The notes beneath the pieces are model-generated. The model saw nothing but the letters and a program-made list of their open reading frames with translations. It did no database searches and had not been told where the DNA came from. The position numbers and the translations under genes were made by a program. From NCBI GenBank assembly GCA_029204225.1, contig CM055095.1, positions 15,406,049 through 15,470,048 of the forward strand: a stretch of 64,000 nucleotides of DNA, written 5' to 3'. The number at the start of each line of letters is the position of its first letter. The first letter of the stretch is position 1. This DNA is from Diphasiastrum complanatum (lineage: Eukaryota > Streptophyta > Lycopodiopsida > Lycopodiales > Lycopodiaceae). Below, piece by piece: positions 26,601-39,800 of the stretch.

Positions 26601-29600
26601 TGGGCATGAGAAGAGCCTTGTGACAACAATGCCATCATATTGGTCTGACTCTGAGTTTGACCCTATGATGTGGAAGGGTCTGCTGGAACTGTTGCAAGCT
26701 CCAAATTAATAGCTACTATCTAGATTCTACAACAATGGAGATAGATGAATTGTGATAGACTATAGTAGTCTGTAGATTGTAGCAAGTACATACTACATGC
26801 AATGAATTATAATTTACGACACAATCTTCAATGCAAATATTTTCTATTTAGCATCTAGCAACAACTTACAATTGCCAATATTTCAAGCTTTATAATAGCT
26901 TAGGAATCACTGATTACGATCACTAACTTGTGGTTGAAGGACCAGCCTTTGAGGTAGCCGTAGATGGAGCTGCAGGTATCATCAATGAGTCTGGTGCTCG
27001 CATACAACCTGCGATCTCACAACCACGCAAACACAATAGGTGTGCGGCGTGCCTTTATTCTAGTGGGGCCACCTGTGTAGTCCTTGCCGTAATACTCACA
27101 TGTCCACCTCTTAGTGCTTGAGGTGCCATAATTCGAAGCAATTGTCACATGATTCCACAAGGGATCCTTCTCTCTCGGTATGGTATCTAGTCTCTCTCTG
27201 CCTCAATGGTCAAGACTCAGTGGCAAGTGCTCACTCAAACTCGTATGATCTAGATTCTAGTTTCTATCTCAATAAACTACCTAGCCTAAGTTACTAATAC
27301 TTATTACTAAGTTTTAACACGCCAAATCAACATCTAACATTCTAACTTAACATTTCTAAACTCTAATTTCTCACTCACTCACACCGAAAGGCTAACTCTC
27401 TGTAATAGATCCTAACACCACAGTAGGGCAAACACTCCTGATCCACCCAACCTTGCCTACTCCCTGATATAGAGTAAGCCCCTCCTAGCCCAATGTGAGG
27501 ACTGGTAGCATGCTACTGCCAAGTGTCGGCCACATGGCACTGACGTGGCCGACTGCACGTCGGGACCCAACTGGGGGCCCTATCCTGCTGACAGGGTCCC
27601 TAGGCTGTGTTAGGCCCGCCATGGCTATGGACCATGCTGGGGCACACTACTCACACTGTCTTGCCCTGTTGGTCATGTACGCTGGACACGACCCTGACTG
27701 TGGTATTTGACCTATCTGTGTTCTCTAGGGTTCGGCACTGGTTACGAGCTCGTAACACTCCCTCCCCCTTAAGAACCGTCTTGGTCCTCTAAGACAAAGT
27801 CTGGAAAAATCTTGCGAAGGACGCTGCCTCTTTCCCAAGTGGCATTCTCAACAGGCTGATCATTCCACTTAACCAGATATTCTCGGTATAGAGTATGACG
27901 AGTCTGCGTCTCTCTACTATCAAGAATCTCCTCTGGTTCATGTGGAGGTTGTTGAGGATCCAATGGGAGAACTAGAACACTGTCCCCTACCAGATTATCT
28001 GATCTGGTTAAGGCTTTTCGTAACTGACTTACATGAAAGACTGGAAAAACCTTACTGCTGTGTGGGAGTTCTAGTTCATAGGTGACCTCGCCTAGTCTCC
28101 TACTGATGGTAAAGGGACCACAATACCTTGGAGACAACTTAGCACACACTCCTGATTTGAGGGTTTTAGAGTCAACTGGGACTCTCAAGTAGACTTTCTC
28201 ACCAGTGGAGAACTGCACATCCCGTCTGTGTGGATCTGCATAATGCCTGGCTCGATCCTGGGATTGTCTAATGCTACGCTTAGCATGTTCTATCATCTGG
28301 TTTAGGTCTTCTAAAAAGTTTCTGGCTGCTTCAACTTTTTCTTGTTTAAACCCTACAGCTGTGGGTGAGCGTGGCTGAAAACCGTACATCAGCATAAATG
28401 GGCTGTATCCCGTAGCTGAATGTTTGGTACTGTTGTAAGCAAACTCTAATATCGAGAGATACTCCTCCCAATTAGTCTGCTTCTTGCTGACGTATGCACG
28501 AAGCATATCCTCCAGCACTTGATTTACCCTTTCTGTTTGACCGTCCGTCTGTGGATGGTCGGTGGTACTCATATTAAGTTTAGTATGGAGATGATGGAAT
28601 ACTGCCTTCCAAAAATTTCCAGTAAACTTACTGTCCCGGTCGCTGACTATGCCGGAAGGTAGACCGTACAATTTAAATAGCCCGTCTACAAACAACCTCG
28701 CTAACTCTGGAGCTCTAACGGTTGTTTTGGTCGGAATAAAATGAGCCATTTTGGTCAGACGGTCAACTGTGACCCATATAGCGTCATTACCCTTTTGGGT
28801 TTTAGGCAGGCCTACTATAAAATCCATGGAGATACTCTCCCATTTACCAGCTGGTATTTCTAAGGGATGCAACAACCCTCCTGCCTTTAAACGCTCTGCT
28901 TTATTTACTTGACATTTCTGGCAACTGGTTACATACTGGTGGACGTCCTTTTTCATACTGGGCCAGAAAAATTGCCTACGAAGAAGCTCATAGGTCTTCT
29001 GTATGCCTGGGTGTCCCGCGCTAGGATTGTCATGACATTCATATAGGACCTGCTGCCTATAATCCTCTGAATTGGGGACACATACTCTATCTCTATAGAG
29101 CAAGTACTCATCCTGAATGGAATACTGTTTCCATTTGAATCCTTGAGTCAACTGACCCTCAACCACTGGGGTTTGCTTGGGTGATACAAGCTCAGAATCC
29201 TCAACGTCATCTGATGACGTATACTCGGACTCATCATCATCCTCAACGAAAGCTGCCGTATTCTTGGATGAACTGGCACCAGCCCCGGGAACTGGTTCTG
29301 GAGTCTGTAACTGTCTGTTCTGGACTGAGTTCCAGATAATAGAGAAGAATGCATCATGCTGGCATTTCCCTCTCAAGGACTCGAGTAACTCATTACGAAT
29401 CTGAGTAAAACTCAGCTCGTTTATCATAGGCATTCTGCTAAGGGCATCTGCTACTGTATTGAATTTTCCACGCCTATATCTGATAGACATGTCAAACTCT
29501 TGCATCAACTCTGCCCAACGAGCTTTCCGACCTCTAAGCTCAGGTTGATTGCAAAGGTATCTGAGACTCTCATGGTCTGTCAGGACCTCAAAGTTGGCAC

Positions 29601-32600
29601 CATACAAATAATGCCTCCAAGTCTTAAGGGCATGGACTATAGAAAAGAGTTCCTTTTCATAGGCACTATACCTAGTCTGTGCTGGCTCGAGTTTTTTACT
29701 CTCGAACGCAACTGGTCGTCCACCCTGAGTTAGCACAGCACCTACTGCAAAGTCGCTAGCATCTGTTTCGACCACAAATGGCTGATTGGGGTCGACGACC
29801 TTTAAAACTGGTGCTGTAGCTAAGGCTGTTTTGAGAGCATCAAAGCTCTCCTGTTGTGCGGACTCCCAAATGAACTCCTTTCCCTTCCCCTTAATAAGGA
29901 GATTTGTCATAGGGACTGCTATCTGAGCATATTCCTTGACAAATCGTCTGTAATATCCCGCCAGACCAAGAAAGATTTAAAGTTCCAAAATATTCTGAGG
30001 TCTCAGCCAACTGAGTATGGCTTTAACCTTATTTGGGTCCATCTTAATCCCATCTGAAGAGATAATGTGACCCAAATATGCTACTTCTTCAACGAAGAAT
30101 TCACACTTGGATTGTTTAGCATAAAGCTTATGCTTTCTGAGCAGTCGAAACACCTTTCTGAGGTGTTTTAGATGCTCCTTCCTGGTTTTGCTGTAAACGA
30201 GGATGTCATCTAAAAATACGACTACAAATTTACCCAAGTATGGTCTGAGGACACTGTTCATCAAGGTCATAAAGGTAGCTGGAGCATTTGTGAGCCCAAA
30301 TGGCATCACCTTAAACTCATAATGACCGTGACGAGTCCTAAAGGCTGTTTTTGAGACATCTTCCGATTTTATACGGACTTGATGATATCCCGATCTAAGG
30401 TCTATTTTACTGAAAAACTTAGCCCCGTCGAGTTGATCAAACAACTCGTCTGCCCGAGGCATAGGGTATTTATTCTTAATTGTGACTTTATTGAGGGCTC
30501 TGTAATCTACGCAAAGACGCATAGACCCCTCCTTCTTTTTCACCAATAGGACTGGTGAGGCCCATGGTGAACTACTGGTCTGAATTTGGCCTTTCCCAAG
30601 ATAGTCTGTTAACTGCCTAGTTATTTCTTCATCCTCTGTTCGGCTGACCCGATACGGAGGTTTAGAAACAGGTGCTGTACCTGGTACTAGGTTTATTACA
30701 TGATCTACCTCTCTGCTAGGTGGTAAACCATGTGGCAAATTTTCAGGAAAAACATCTTTAAATTTAGACAATAAAGTTTCTAATTTACTGATTTTCTGCT
30801 GAATAGAATTGGAAATAGAAACTTCAGGAATAAACTGAAAGTCACATAAGAATACCTGATGGTCTTCGTCTCCGATTAGCTGACAGAGCTCTGAACTGCA
30901 GACCATAGGGCTGTTGGGAACATCATGCTCCCCATGCAACTGGATCTCTCGGCCTTTATACTGAAAGCTGAGGGTGTTCTCCTGATAGTTTCTCTGGAGG
31001 GAAGGTCCTAAACTGTAGAGCCAATCTCTCCTGAGAACAATGTCTGTTCGATCCAGGTGCATTATCTGAAAGTTTATTTGATCTTGGTACCCCTGAATAC
31101 CAAGATTTAACTTACTTACCATAGTTTCCCATATTTTTTTATCTTCACCCTTAGCTAATGAAACTATGTACCTATGCTGACTAGGTACTTCTGGTAGTTT
31201 AAGCTTTTTAACCAGGGTGTGGTTGATGAAATTATGGGTTGCCCCATCATCAACCATGACTCTTACTGACTGGTTACCAACTTTCCCATGCATACGTACT
31301 AGGTCATGCGGCCCAAAGCTGAAGGGTCTCGCTAGCATTGCAGAGGTCAGCTGGCAACAGTGTTCATGATCTTCATGGAACACTTTGATCTCGGAAGCTG
31401 CCGAGTCACTGGGGAAACATACAATCTGAACAAGATGAACTTGTTTTTTATCTTTTTTAGTGAAAGGCCCCTTGGGACACTGTCTGACTGTGTGTCCCTT
31501 GCCCATACACACAAAGCACAAACGTTCTTGTTTGGCTTTCTCAAAATCATCTGGTTTTAAGGGCTGTATGAGTGAAGGGCGTTTCTGAGGAGCTTCACCT
31601 TTAAATTTATCTTCTTTCTTTCTTTTTAAAAATTTCTTTTTAAATTGAAAGTCTTTCTGAGGAAGCTGCTCAGAAAGTGGTTGCTGTCTCGCTCTCTTCC
31701 TACCCACTGAATCATCATAGATTTGAGCATATCTGAGAGCTTGCTCAAGGGTAGTAGGCGAGTTTCTCTGGACCTCTACTTTATATTCATCTTTGAGGCC
31801 ACGGACAAATCCCCTGATTTTTTGATAGTCATCCATATTTTTAATCTTTAAAATTGCCTCTCGATACTGCGAGATATATTGGATGAGGGACTTGTCCATT
31901 ACTGTTCTTTCCCAGGCTTCCCAGGCTCTATCAAGTTCATTCTCTGGTAGAAATTCTCTTAGGAAAGCTTCTTCAAAAGCTTTCCATGACCGGGGAGTCT
32001 GCCCAGTCTCCTGGAGATTTAACCACCACTTATAGGCCATAGGCCCTAAAGAAAGACTGGCCTCAATTGCTTGCAAATGGTCAGGGGTCTGTTTAAGAGC
32101 ATGAATGTTCTTCCATTTGCTGAGGAAGGTTTGTAGAATATCTGCATTTCTATCCTTCTCTTCCCCATTAAAAGTAGGAGGCTTTAGATCTTTAAAAACA
32201 TTGGGGTGAGACCGTAAAGTCTCACCCGAAACTGATGGAAGAGGAGAAGGGGATAACTGAGAAGTGGAGGGAAGGCTTCCTTTCGCGGAGCTCAAAATCA
32301 AGTTTTTGAGTTCAGCGAACGAGTCGTCCACACTGGACTTGAAATTGGCTAATGCCAGCTTCAGTTCATCCACTTCTGTTACCAATTGGAGGAACTGCTC
32401 CTTGGTAACCAGTTCGTCGAGTTCTTCGGCGAACTGTTCCTGTTCTTCTACTTCCATGGGTTCCTTCCCTTTTCTGTAAGCCAAGGCTTCTGTTTCAAGT
32501 TCGTCGAAGCCTCTCTCCTGGGGTTGATCAGGTCCCTGAGGAGTGGTCATCTTCGAAACTGAAAGAGAGCTACCTTAACCTCTGAAGGAAAAAAGTCTAA

Positions 32601-33723
32601 AAGACTAATTTACAACTATACAAGGGAAAGGAAAGATGACTTAGCTGTTTCTGAGGACTGTACTTCCAAAGAAAGAATGAAGAGGAACCCTTTCAGCTCT
32701 TTTCCCCAAAATTTCAGACCTGCTGTTCCGAAATGCCAGTTTGAGGCTTCAAAACGATACTAAATTTCCCGGTTTTTTGAGGATAGTAGCTCGCTGGTCT
32801 GATTGCAATCCAACTTGTCCACAAAAAGGCAAATCTGAAGTCCAAAAACCCTTCTGAGTTCTGAAATTTCAGAAGTCTCCTACTCGCTGATCTGGTAGGA
32901 ATCCTCTTGCTCCAAATCTCTGACGTTGGGGCCCAAAAACTTGTTGAAAAACCAGATTTTCAAAAGCACTGGCAGCGCTGGCCCTGCTCCTCTTTTTTGG
33001 CTTCCAACTCGCTGAGAACCAGTAACTTTTTCCCTGGAAATCGGATGTAGGTCTCTGACTGTACAGCGATGGAGGTGCTGGCTTCTTCCTACTCTAATTT
33101 CGCTGTGAAAACTACGAAGAATCCTTTGAACTCAGTGAGAAACAGCTGTTTTTTCAGCGAGTTACCTACACTTGGAATCTGACTCCTTGCTACTGTGATT
33201 TCTCAGTGGAAATCAGAAGTTTGAAGGCTGCTCCTACAGCGATCCTCCTCCTCTATTCCTCTCTGAGAATCTGAGAAACACTTCCTATCTTCTGATAGCT
33301 TTCTCTACTGCTGTCCTAAACTCCCTAGGATGGAGATGGCTCTGATACCAGTGTAATAGATCCTAACACCACAGTAGGGCAAACACTCCTGATCCACCCA
33401 ACCTTGCCTACTCCCTGATATAGAGTAAGCCCCTCCTAGCCCAATGTGAGGACTGGTAGCATGCTACTGCCAAGTGTCGGCCACATGGCACTGACGTGGC
33501 CGACTGCACGTCGGGACCCAACTGGGGGCCCTATCCTGCTGACAGGGTCCCTAGGCTGTGTTAGGCCCGCCATGGCTATGGACCATGCTGGGGCACACTA
33601 CTCACACTGTCTTGCCCTGTTGGTCATGTACGCTGGACACGACCCTGACTGTGGTATTTGACCTATCTGTGTTCTCTAGGGTTCGGCACTGGTTACGAGC
33701 TCGTAACACTCTCCCACACACAC

Positions 33724-33805
<82 letters not shown>

Positions 33806-36800
33806 GGAGTTATGGAAATGTGCACGAGGGCTCGGGCTGGCAGTTGACGCATTTTTTTTTTGAAAATTTTTGAACCAAGCCGGTTCGAACCGGAAATTGC
33901 GGTTCTTTCATCGAACCGCGATTCGACACAACACTGCAAAGCACAAATAAGCTTTTTTCACCCCAAATAAGCTACACAAAGGGACTACCTTGAATTTCTC
34001 AGAGAACTGGATAAAATAGATCTTTTACAGTCGAATTCTAGCAACCGGCAAACTCTTTTCCTTCAAAAATCAGCAAACAAGGGTTTGAAACTGACAATCT
34101 ACAAAAATAAAGGAAATCACTGAGAAGGAATGTGATAGGCGTCTACCCCACCAACGACGTACCACTAGATCCTTATTGCAATTGTCAGATCCAAAAAAAT
34201 GTTGAGAATTGAAAAAGTTACAAACACTTTTGCAAATCTAAAGAAGGCTGAATTTTTATAAAAGCAAAGAGAAAAAGCAAGCCAGATAGCAGGAGATGCT
34301 CAAAGGCTACTTAAAGACCAACCATCCACCATAGGCCCCAATTTGTAAGCTTCAAGGGACTCAAAATGCTCAGAAATACACCTGTAGGAGGGCACCGACT
34401 CTCCTAGCCCACCATAAACCCTAACTCAAGGCAAAAGTAATGCCAAACCCCACACAATCCTAGAAAGGAATTGCTCTGATACCAAATCTCACGAAGCTAT
34501 CTGAATGAAACCCAAAGCACACCAAAGTAGGCACCAAATGTCCACTTTATTGAAGTACATATCAAGTTACAAGCATAAACACATAAGAGCACTGTTGCTA
34601 ACTCTCCCAACCACCTGCTGCATAGACTATGATTAGGAATGCCTCTCTCTAAGCTCACTTATACATAATCCTCAAGCACCCACTTAACCCTGGCCCTTTC
34701 CTAACATCGACACATGGTTAGCCCCATGCACAATAGACATTTGCTCTTGGTAGTACCTTGACATATTGGCAAGCAAGTAGGAGGACCGTCCGACCGTGAC
34801 CTCATGCACTAGATGGACCAAGTGTCTCAATGAGCATATGACATGTGTCCCATTGACCTATCAACACCTACTTTTTAGGAGGTCAGTCCAGCAGCCTCTA
34901 AATTAAGACTCAGTACCCCCATACCAAATACAAGTAGGTCCGCAAGTTAACAAAACTTGCTATTTACATTTTCTTACAAAACACCACAAGCCGGTGTGAG
35001 CGATGTCAATATTTACAATTTACAGTTTACAAGTCTAGCGTGTTTACATTGAGGGAGGAATATAGGTACATGACAATAGTGCTATCTAACCCATCTTTTT
35101 TTCTGCACTTTTATAATCGTCAACACTTTTTTGTGGTTTTGACTCATTGCTTTCTAGAATTTGAGATTGTTCCCTACCTTTGTGTAGGTCATGACCCTTG
35201 TTGCGTAGAATTGAGAGACAAATGTTGGATTTTGAGTGCAGACAAGGATGTTTCTTTGGATCTCAAGGTGAGTATAACGAGTTTTTGCTAGAGCCGCTCA
35301 CATGGTGGTGTCTTATGCATACGAGGAGATGCAACAGGCTCAACATTCCCCAACTAAACAAGTTGGCTTAGTGCACCACCAACTTGAGGCTACTCAGGCA
35401 CATGTGAAAGACGGTACACCTAGGCAGGTGAATCACCGTACCTTAGATCCATAGGCACTGCAGCAGGCCAGGCACAAACAGAGCCTATGGCTGATAATGG
35501 GATCTTCTTGGAGTATAATTGGGAGCTGAGATGTCATGATAGGGGCAGCGTTAGACCATTGGGTCCACAACTAGGGTCGATACGGGTGGGCGGGGGGGGG
35601 GGGGGGGGGGGGGGGGTTTGGGTTGGGGTGCCTAATTGATTTGCATGTTGAGCCGGAGACAATAATATCAAGGGTAGAGGGAGCAGTGCCCTGACGAGGC
35701 CCTGGTAGACCTAGAGGTAGTGGTAGTGGTAGAGGCAGAGGTAGAGGTGAATGTTCGCAAAGATAGCAGCGTATCCTTGAGGAGGATTTCCTATCTTCCT
35801 ACTCGTCCACTAGTGACAGTAATGAGGAGCTGACGAGCTAAGGACATCGGGTGGAGTTTGGGTTTGTAGACCAAGTGTAATTCAAGTCCAAAGAAGGCCA
35901 AGTTTAGCTTGTTACACAATATTCAATTTAGGTTAGAAGATGGCTCATACATGTAAGCTCAAAGCTAATATCAATGCAAGATCCTAAGCAATCAAAAGCT
36001 ATAACATGATCCACATGCAAGAGGTTTAACAAGATTCGACCATACAATAGCAGGGCTGGATCTGAGGAAGCAAGATTTTTTAGAAGATCCAAGCATGCAA
36101 TAGCAACAAGCTATCACTAAGCATACTATAGCTTCAACAAGTTCCAAGCATGCAATATTAAGGCACTTTGGTTACATCCAAGCTTGTAACAAGGCTAGAT
36201 CTATGCATACAAGAGTTGGTAAGATCCAACTTTGTAATTGCAAAAGTGAGGTCACTGCAAGCAAAAGCTTTGGTAAGATCCAAGCATGTGATAATAAATG
36301 CCAAATCAATGCATGTAATGGACAAGTAGAGAGGCTTGAAGAGAGAATTGGCATGGATGTGGGTTTCCCTCTTGAAGCACAAGACTTTCCATTGTTGTGG
36401 ACCTATAGTACCTTTAAAACTTATGGGTCTTTCATCCATTGTACTTGGCATGACCAATGTCTGTTATTGTTCATAATCATACATGTAGCATCACATCAAG
36501 CACATATACACCATAAAGGATCAAGCAAATGGCCTCCTCCAACTAGGGACACTGAAAGAACATTCAATAAGGCCAATAGTTGATCCCCTACAAGGTAGAG
36601 CAATGAGTTTCTTACAAAGAATTCCAGTGTAATCCAAAACATGTATTCCAAATGAATGTGTCTACTTCCTGTTATACTCTACTAAAATCAAAGCTAGGTC
36701 CCTAGTTTGAAAATGAAGATCAAGAGAAGGGCAATGGGTGAATGAAAATAACCATTCTTCCTATAATTAGTCACAACTTGTGAATAACAATACCCTTAAT

Positions 36801-39800
36801 TCTACCAAGTAGAATGAGTGCTGGGTCCATAAGCCCGAAAGGTGCTATATGTCCATCTCTTTCAAGATCAAACAAAAGTGGAAAAAAGGGTAGCTTTGTT
36901 CCATGTGCAATTCTACTATTGGAAAATAGCCTACAAGCAATAGTATTAACCTTCATCAGTTCTGTCCTCCCTAGATGCTGGCCTCCTCTTTTAGTCAAAG
37001 AAAGGCCTGAAGCAAGTGGTGGAGAGAGTAAGGAGAGAGTTTGAACGTTGGGAAGGCATATTCCAATTGTCATAAAGAGAGAAGTATGAGTGGAAAGTTT
37101 TTCATGTGAGAGAAATGGCATGGGGAACATAGACATGTCTACCTGTGAGTGAGGTATTCTTTGCATGTGAATAGATAAGAGTAGGTAGGAAAAAGAATTT
37201 GACCCTTCTATACCATGCAAAATTCTCTTATCTCAACTTGTATTTTTCTCTTTGCCATAAAATTGATTCCACCCATGGGTTGACTTGCATGTTGATGTTG
37301 GATACACCATCTTCCTAGTTGCACACCATTCTTAAAGTTTCTGTTCTTTTACGTCAAGGTCTGAGTCCAAGAATCTTTCTTCTTGACAATTCCAGAGGAT
37401 TAACATCACCCACCCAATGGCTATTTGCATATTGGGGTTCTATGTGATGAACCTTTTTTCGTGCACTAAGGCACATCACTCCAGAGGACCCTCACAAGTG
37501 TGTTCAATTCTCCAGGGCCTTCTTTTGTTCTTGAGTCTCTGGATTCATTGTGCAGTATAAGTCTTAAGCAGGACCTTCACATATATGGTTAGATCATCCA
37601 ATGTAAAAAATAAAACTTCAAACGCATCTTACCCCTCAACATAGGTAGGGTTGCCGATCTCATTGATCCAAAGAATAAACCATGCATGGTAATCAAATAT
37701 TAATGAGTCACATGCATACACATGCATCAACGATCACTCATAAAACAAGTACTTTGAAGGAAAAGTCTTTATTGCATTTAAGGCACACTTATAAGAAACT
37801 CCAAAGTCAGGTAATCTTTTGCCTTAAATTTCAGGGAGCGTGCTTGAGATGGTGATTGTTCTTATTGTATAATTTGGTTATGTGGTTCATTGTGATACTT
37901 TTATGAGACATTCTTGCTCAATCAATGCGGTTGTGTTATCCAAATTCTGCCAGCAATTTGTCCAGATTTTCAAAATTTGAGCTTTGATCTCCATTTAGAA
38001 GTAAATATTCTGTCCAAGGGCTTGCCGAGCAAAGATTTTACCTTATTTTCATGGGTACAGAAAGTTGCCAATTTTTTAGTATTTTTACAGGAGCATCATG
38101 ATGATGATCTCAAAGAAGTTGTAATCAGAGAAAATCATAAGGAAGAACCACACATTATGATCTGCTACCTAGCATTGTGTCATTCTTATCAGTAAAGGAG
38201 ATATTGGGTTCTTGGAGTAGCAGTACAAAATGAGTAACCCGTAAGCAAAATCTTGCAATAAAAGTCTCAATAGCTGTCAAGGAGTTACTATTATGGATTA
38301 CTTCATTATCTGCTGTGAATGGTATTGCCAGGGAACTAGAGACTGCACAAACTTGACTATTATCTTTTGTTTTGCATATAGGGAGGCGAGCACCTTGAAG
38401 GGGATACAACCTGAGGAGTTGCATATTCTCATGCAGGACCTATGCTTTAGGGAAGAGGCACAATTGATTGACGTTCGAGAACCTGATGAGATGTATATAC
38501 CTATATACCTTGGCGTTGTCATGTTATCTCTAAGTTTTATAATGAGGAATCTCCTCTGGTGAACTTTTCTTTTATGCTAAATAATCTCTGGTAGATGAAT
38601 ACTTCTTTTTCACTTATTACAAATGTGAAAAGTTGAGTCACCAACGGCAAGCATGTGTTAGTGATTTTATGTAGGAGATGGCTGCAAACTGCAGTCAGAA
38701 TATGTAAGGTCTGTTTTAAGGTTCTAATGGTTGGCACATGCTCGGGAGACTATGTTGGTAACGTACAGAAGGTTCTTTTGTGCTAGTGTGTCCAGTAAAG
38801 AAGCACAGCTGTTACCTATTATCATAAATAGTTGAAAGGTTACAGTTCACATCAATGGATTGTGCATCAGTGGACCAGTCTCAAAAACACGTCATGGCCT
38901 AGGTATCATATTTTGTAAGCCTGCAAACAAAGGTACATGCTCCAACTTGTTGGCTTTGTCAAGACACGGTTCTTCATATTCAATTGCTGCTGGAGTGCTG
39001 GTTGGAAGGTTGGGGGACTGGAGCAGAGGGTGGTTGCCTTTGATCGATCCTATCTTGCTTACCATAATATCCTTTCCTGACCATAATATGTAGGAGCCTT
39101 CATGTGAAAGAGTCAGATTATTATGTAAGAGGGTTCCTTGGGTCTCAGCCCTCATGTTGATATTTTCTTTTCAGCCACTTGTATCTGGGCCATCCTAATA
39201 TTAGTAGTTAGCTGACTTTTCACATGGTTTGGGTCCCATGGTCCCATTCTTAATGATTACCATTTATTATTCACATTCTCATTGTTTGTTATATTGTTGG
39301 CATTAGGAGTTTGCATTCTTACATGCACCGTAAATAATCAATAGGTAGTGTGGCCTCATTTGAATGGGTGATTGATTGGGGGGTAGCGTTAACTTTCTCT
39401 TCCAGTTCTTAACGATTCTAGCTTTTATCAGCATTTTCCTACTGTTAATCACAATGATCAGCTTGGTTACATTTCCTGTTTGGTGTGTCTGCAGTTCTTT
39501 CAGTTCTACTAGTGTTATTTGTCTCATTTACCTTGTACTTTTGGTGACTAGATCAATTGCAGCGATCGGAGGATTCAAGCCATATCCCTTGAGCCAATTT
39601 GGCCAGTGGGCTCCGACAATTACTGAAGATCTTGAGCCTGCTAAGGACACTTACTTGCTTGTTAGTAAGCCATATTATCAAGCTATTCAAATTTTCAATA
39701 CACCTTGAAACCTGTCGTTTTAGGGGGATTTTTTTTTACTTTAGTAGCAGAATAAGTATTTGATGATAACCATAAAAATCCCAAACAAGGGGAGCGGGAA

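Larger units (their letters stand above)
27401..33708 (-). mobile_element. Young full-length Ty3/gypsy chromovirus, 6308 bp
   Basis: The two LTRs (27401-27757 and 33352-33708) are 357 bp each and identical on direct reading. The element is flanked by the 5-bp direct repeat CTCTC (27396-27400 and 33709-33713). A primer-binding site (TGGTATCAGAGCC on the - strand, 33350-33338) follows the 5' LTR, and a purine tract precedes the 3' LTR. The interior holds one gag-pol frame with a single internal stop. Identity of the LTRs means very recent insertion. It sits in STR12 intron 4, antisense to the gene, at the edge of a CT/CA-rich tract and beside a hAT relic. Confidence 0.97.

Noticed and set aside
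27495-27792. Open frames inside the LTRs (also at 33446-33863)
   Set aside because: They repeat exactly in both LTRs and lie on the strand opposite to the element; they are shadows of LTR sequence.
31347-31560. Short overlapping frames in the gag-pol region
   Set aside because: They overlap the long 857-codon frame in other phases and contain no motif.
34487-35024. STR12 exon in the 34-35 kb open stretches
   Set aside because: The sequence is an LTR with a neighbouring primer-binding site; exon 4 joins exon 5 in frame without any extra exon.
36771-37220. 149-codon - strand open frame
   Set aside because: No motif, no convincing start context, biased Leu/Ser composition, and it lies in STR12 intron 4. 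It could be chance; left unannotated as a gene.
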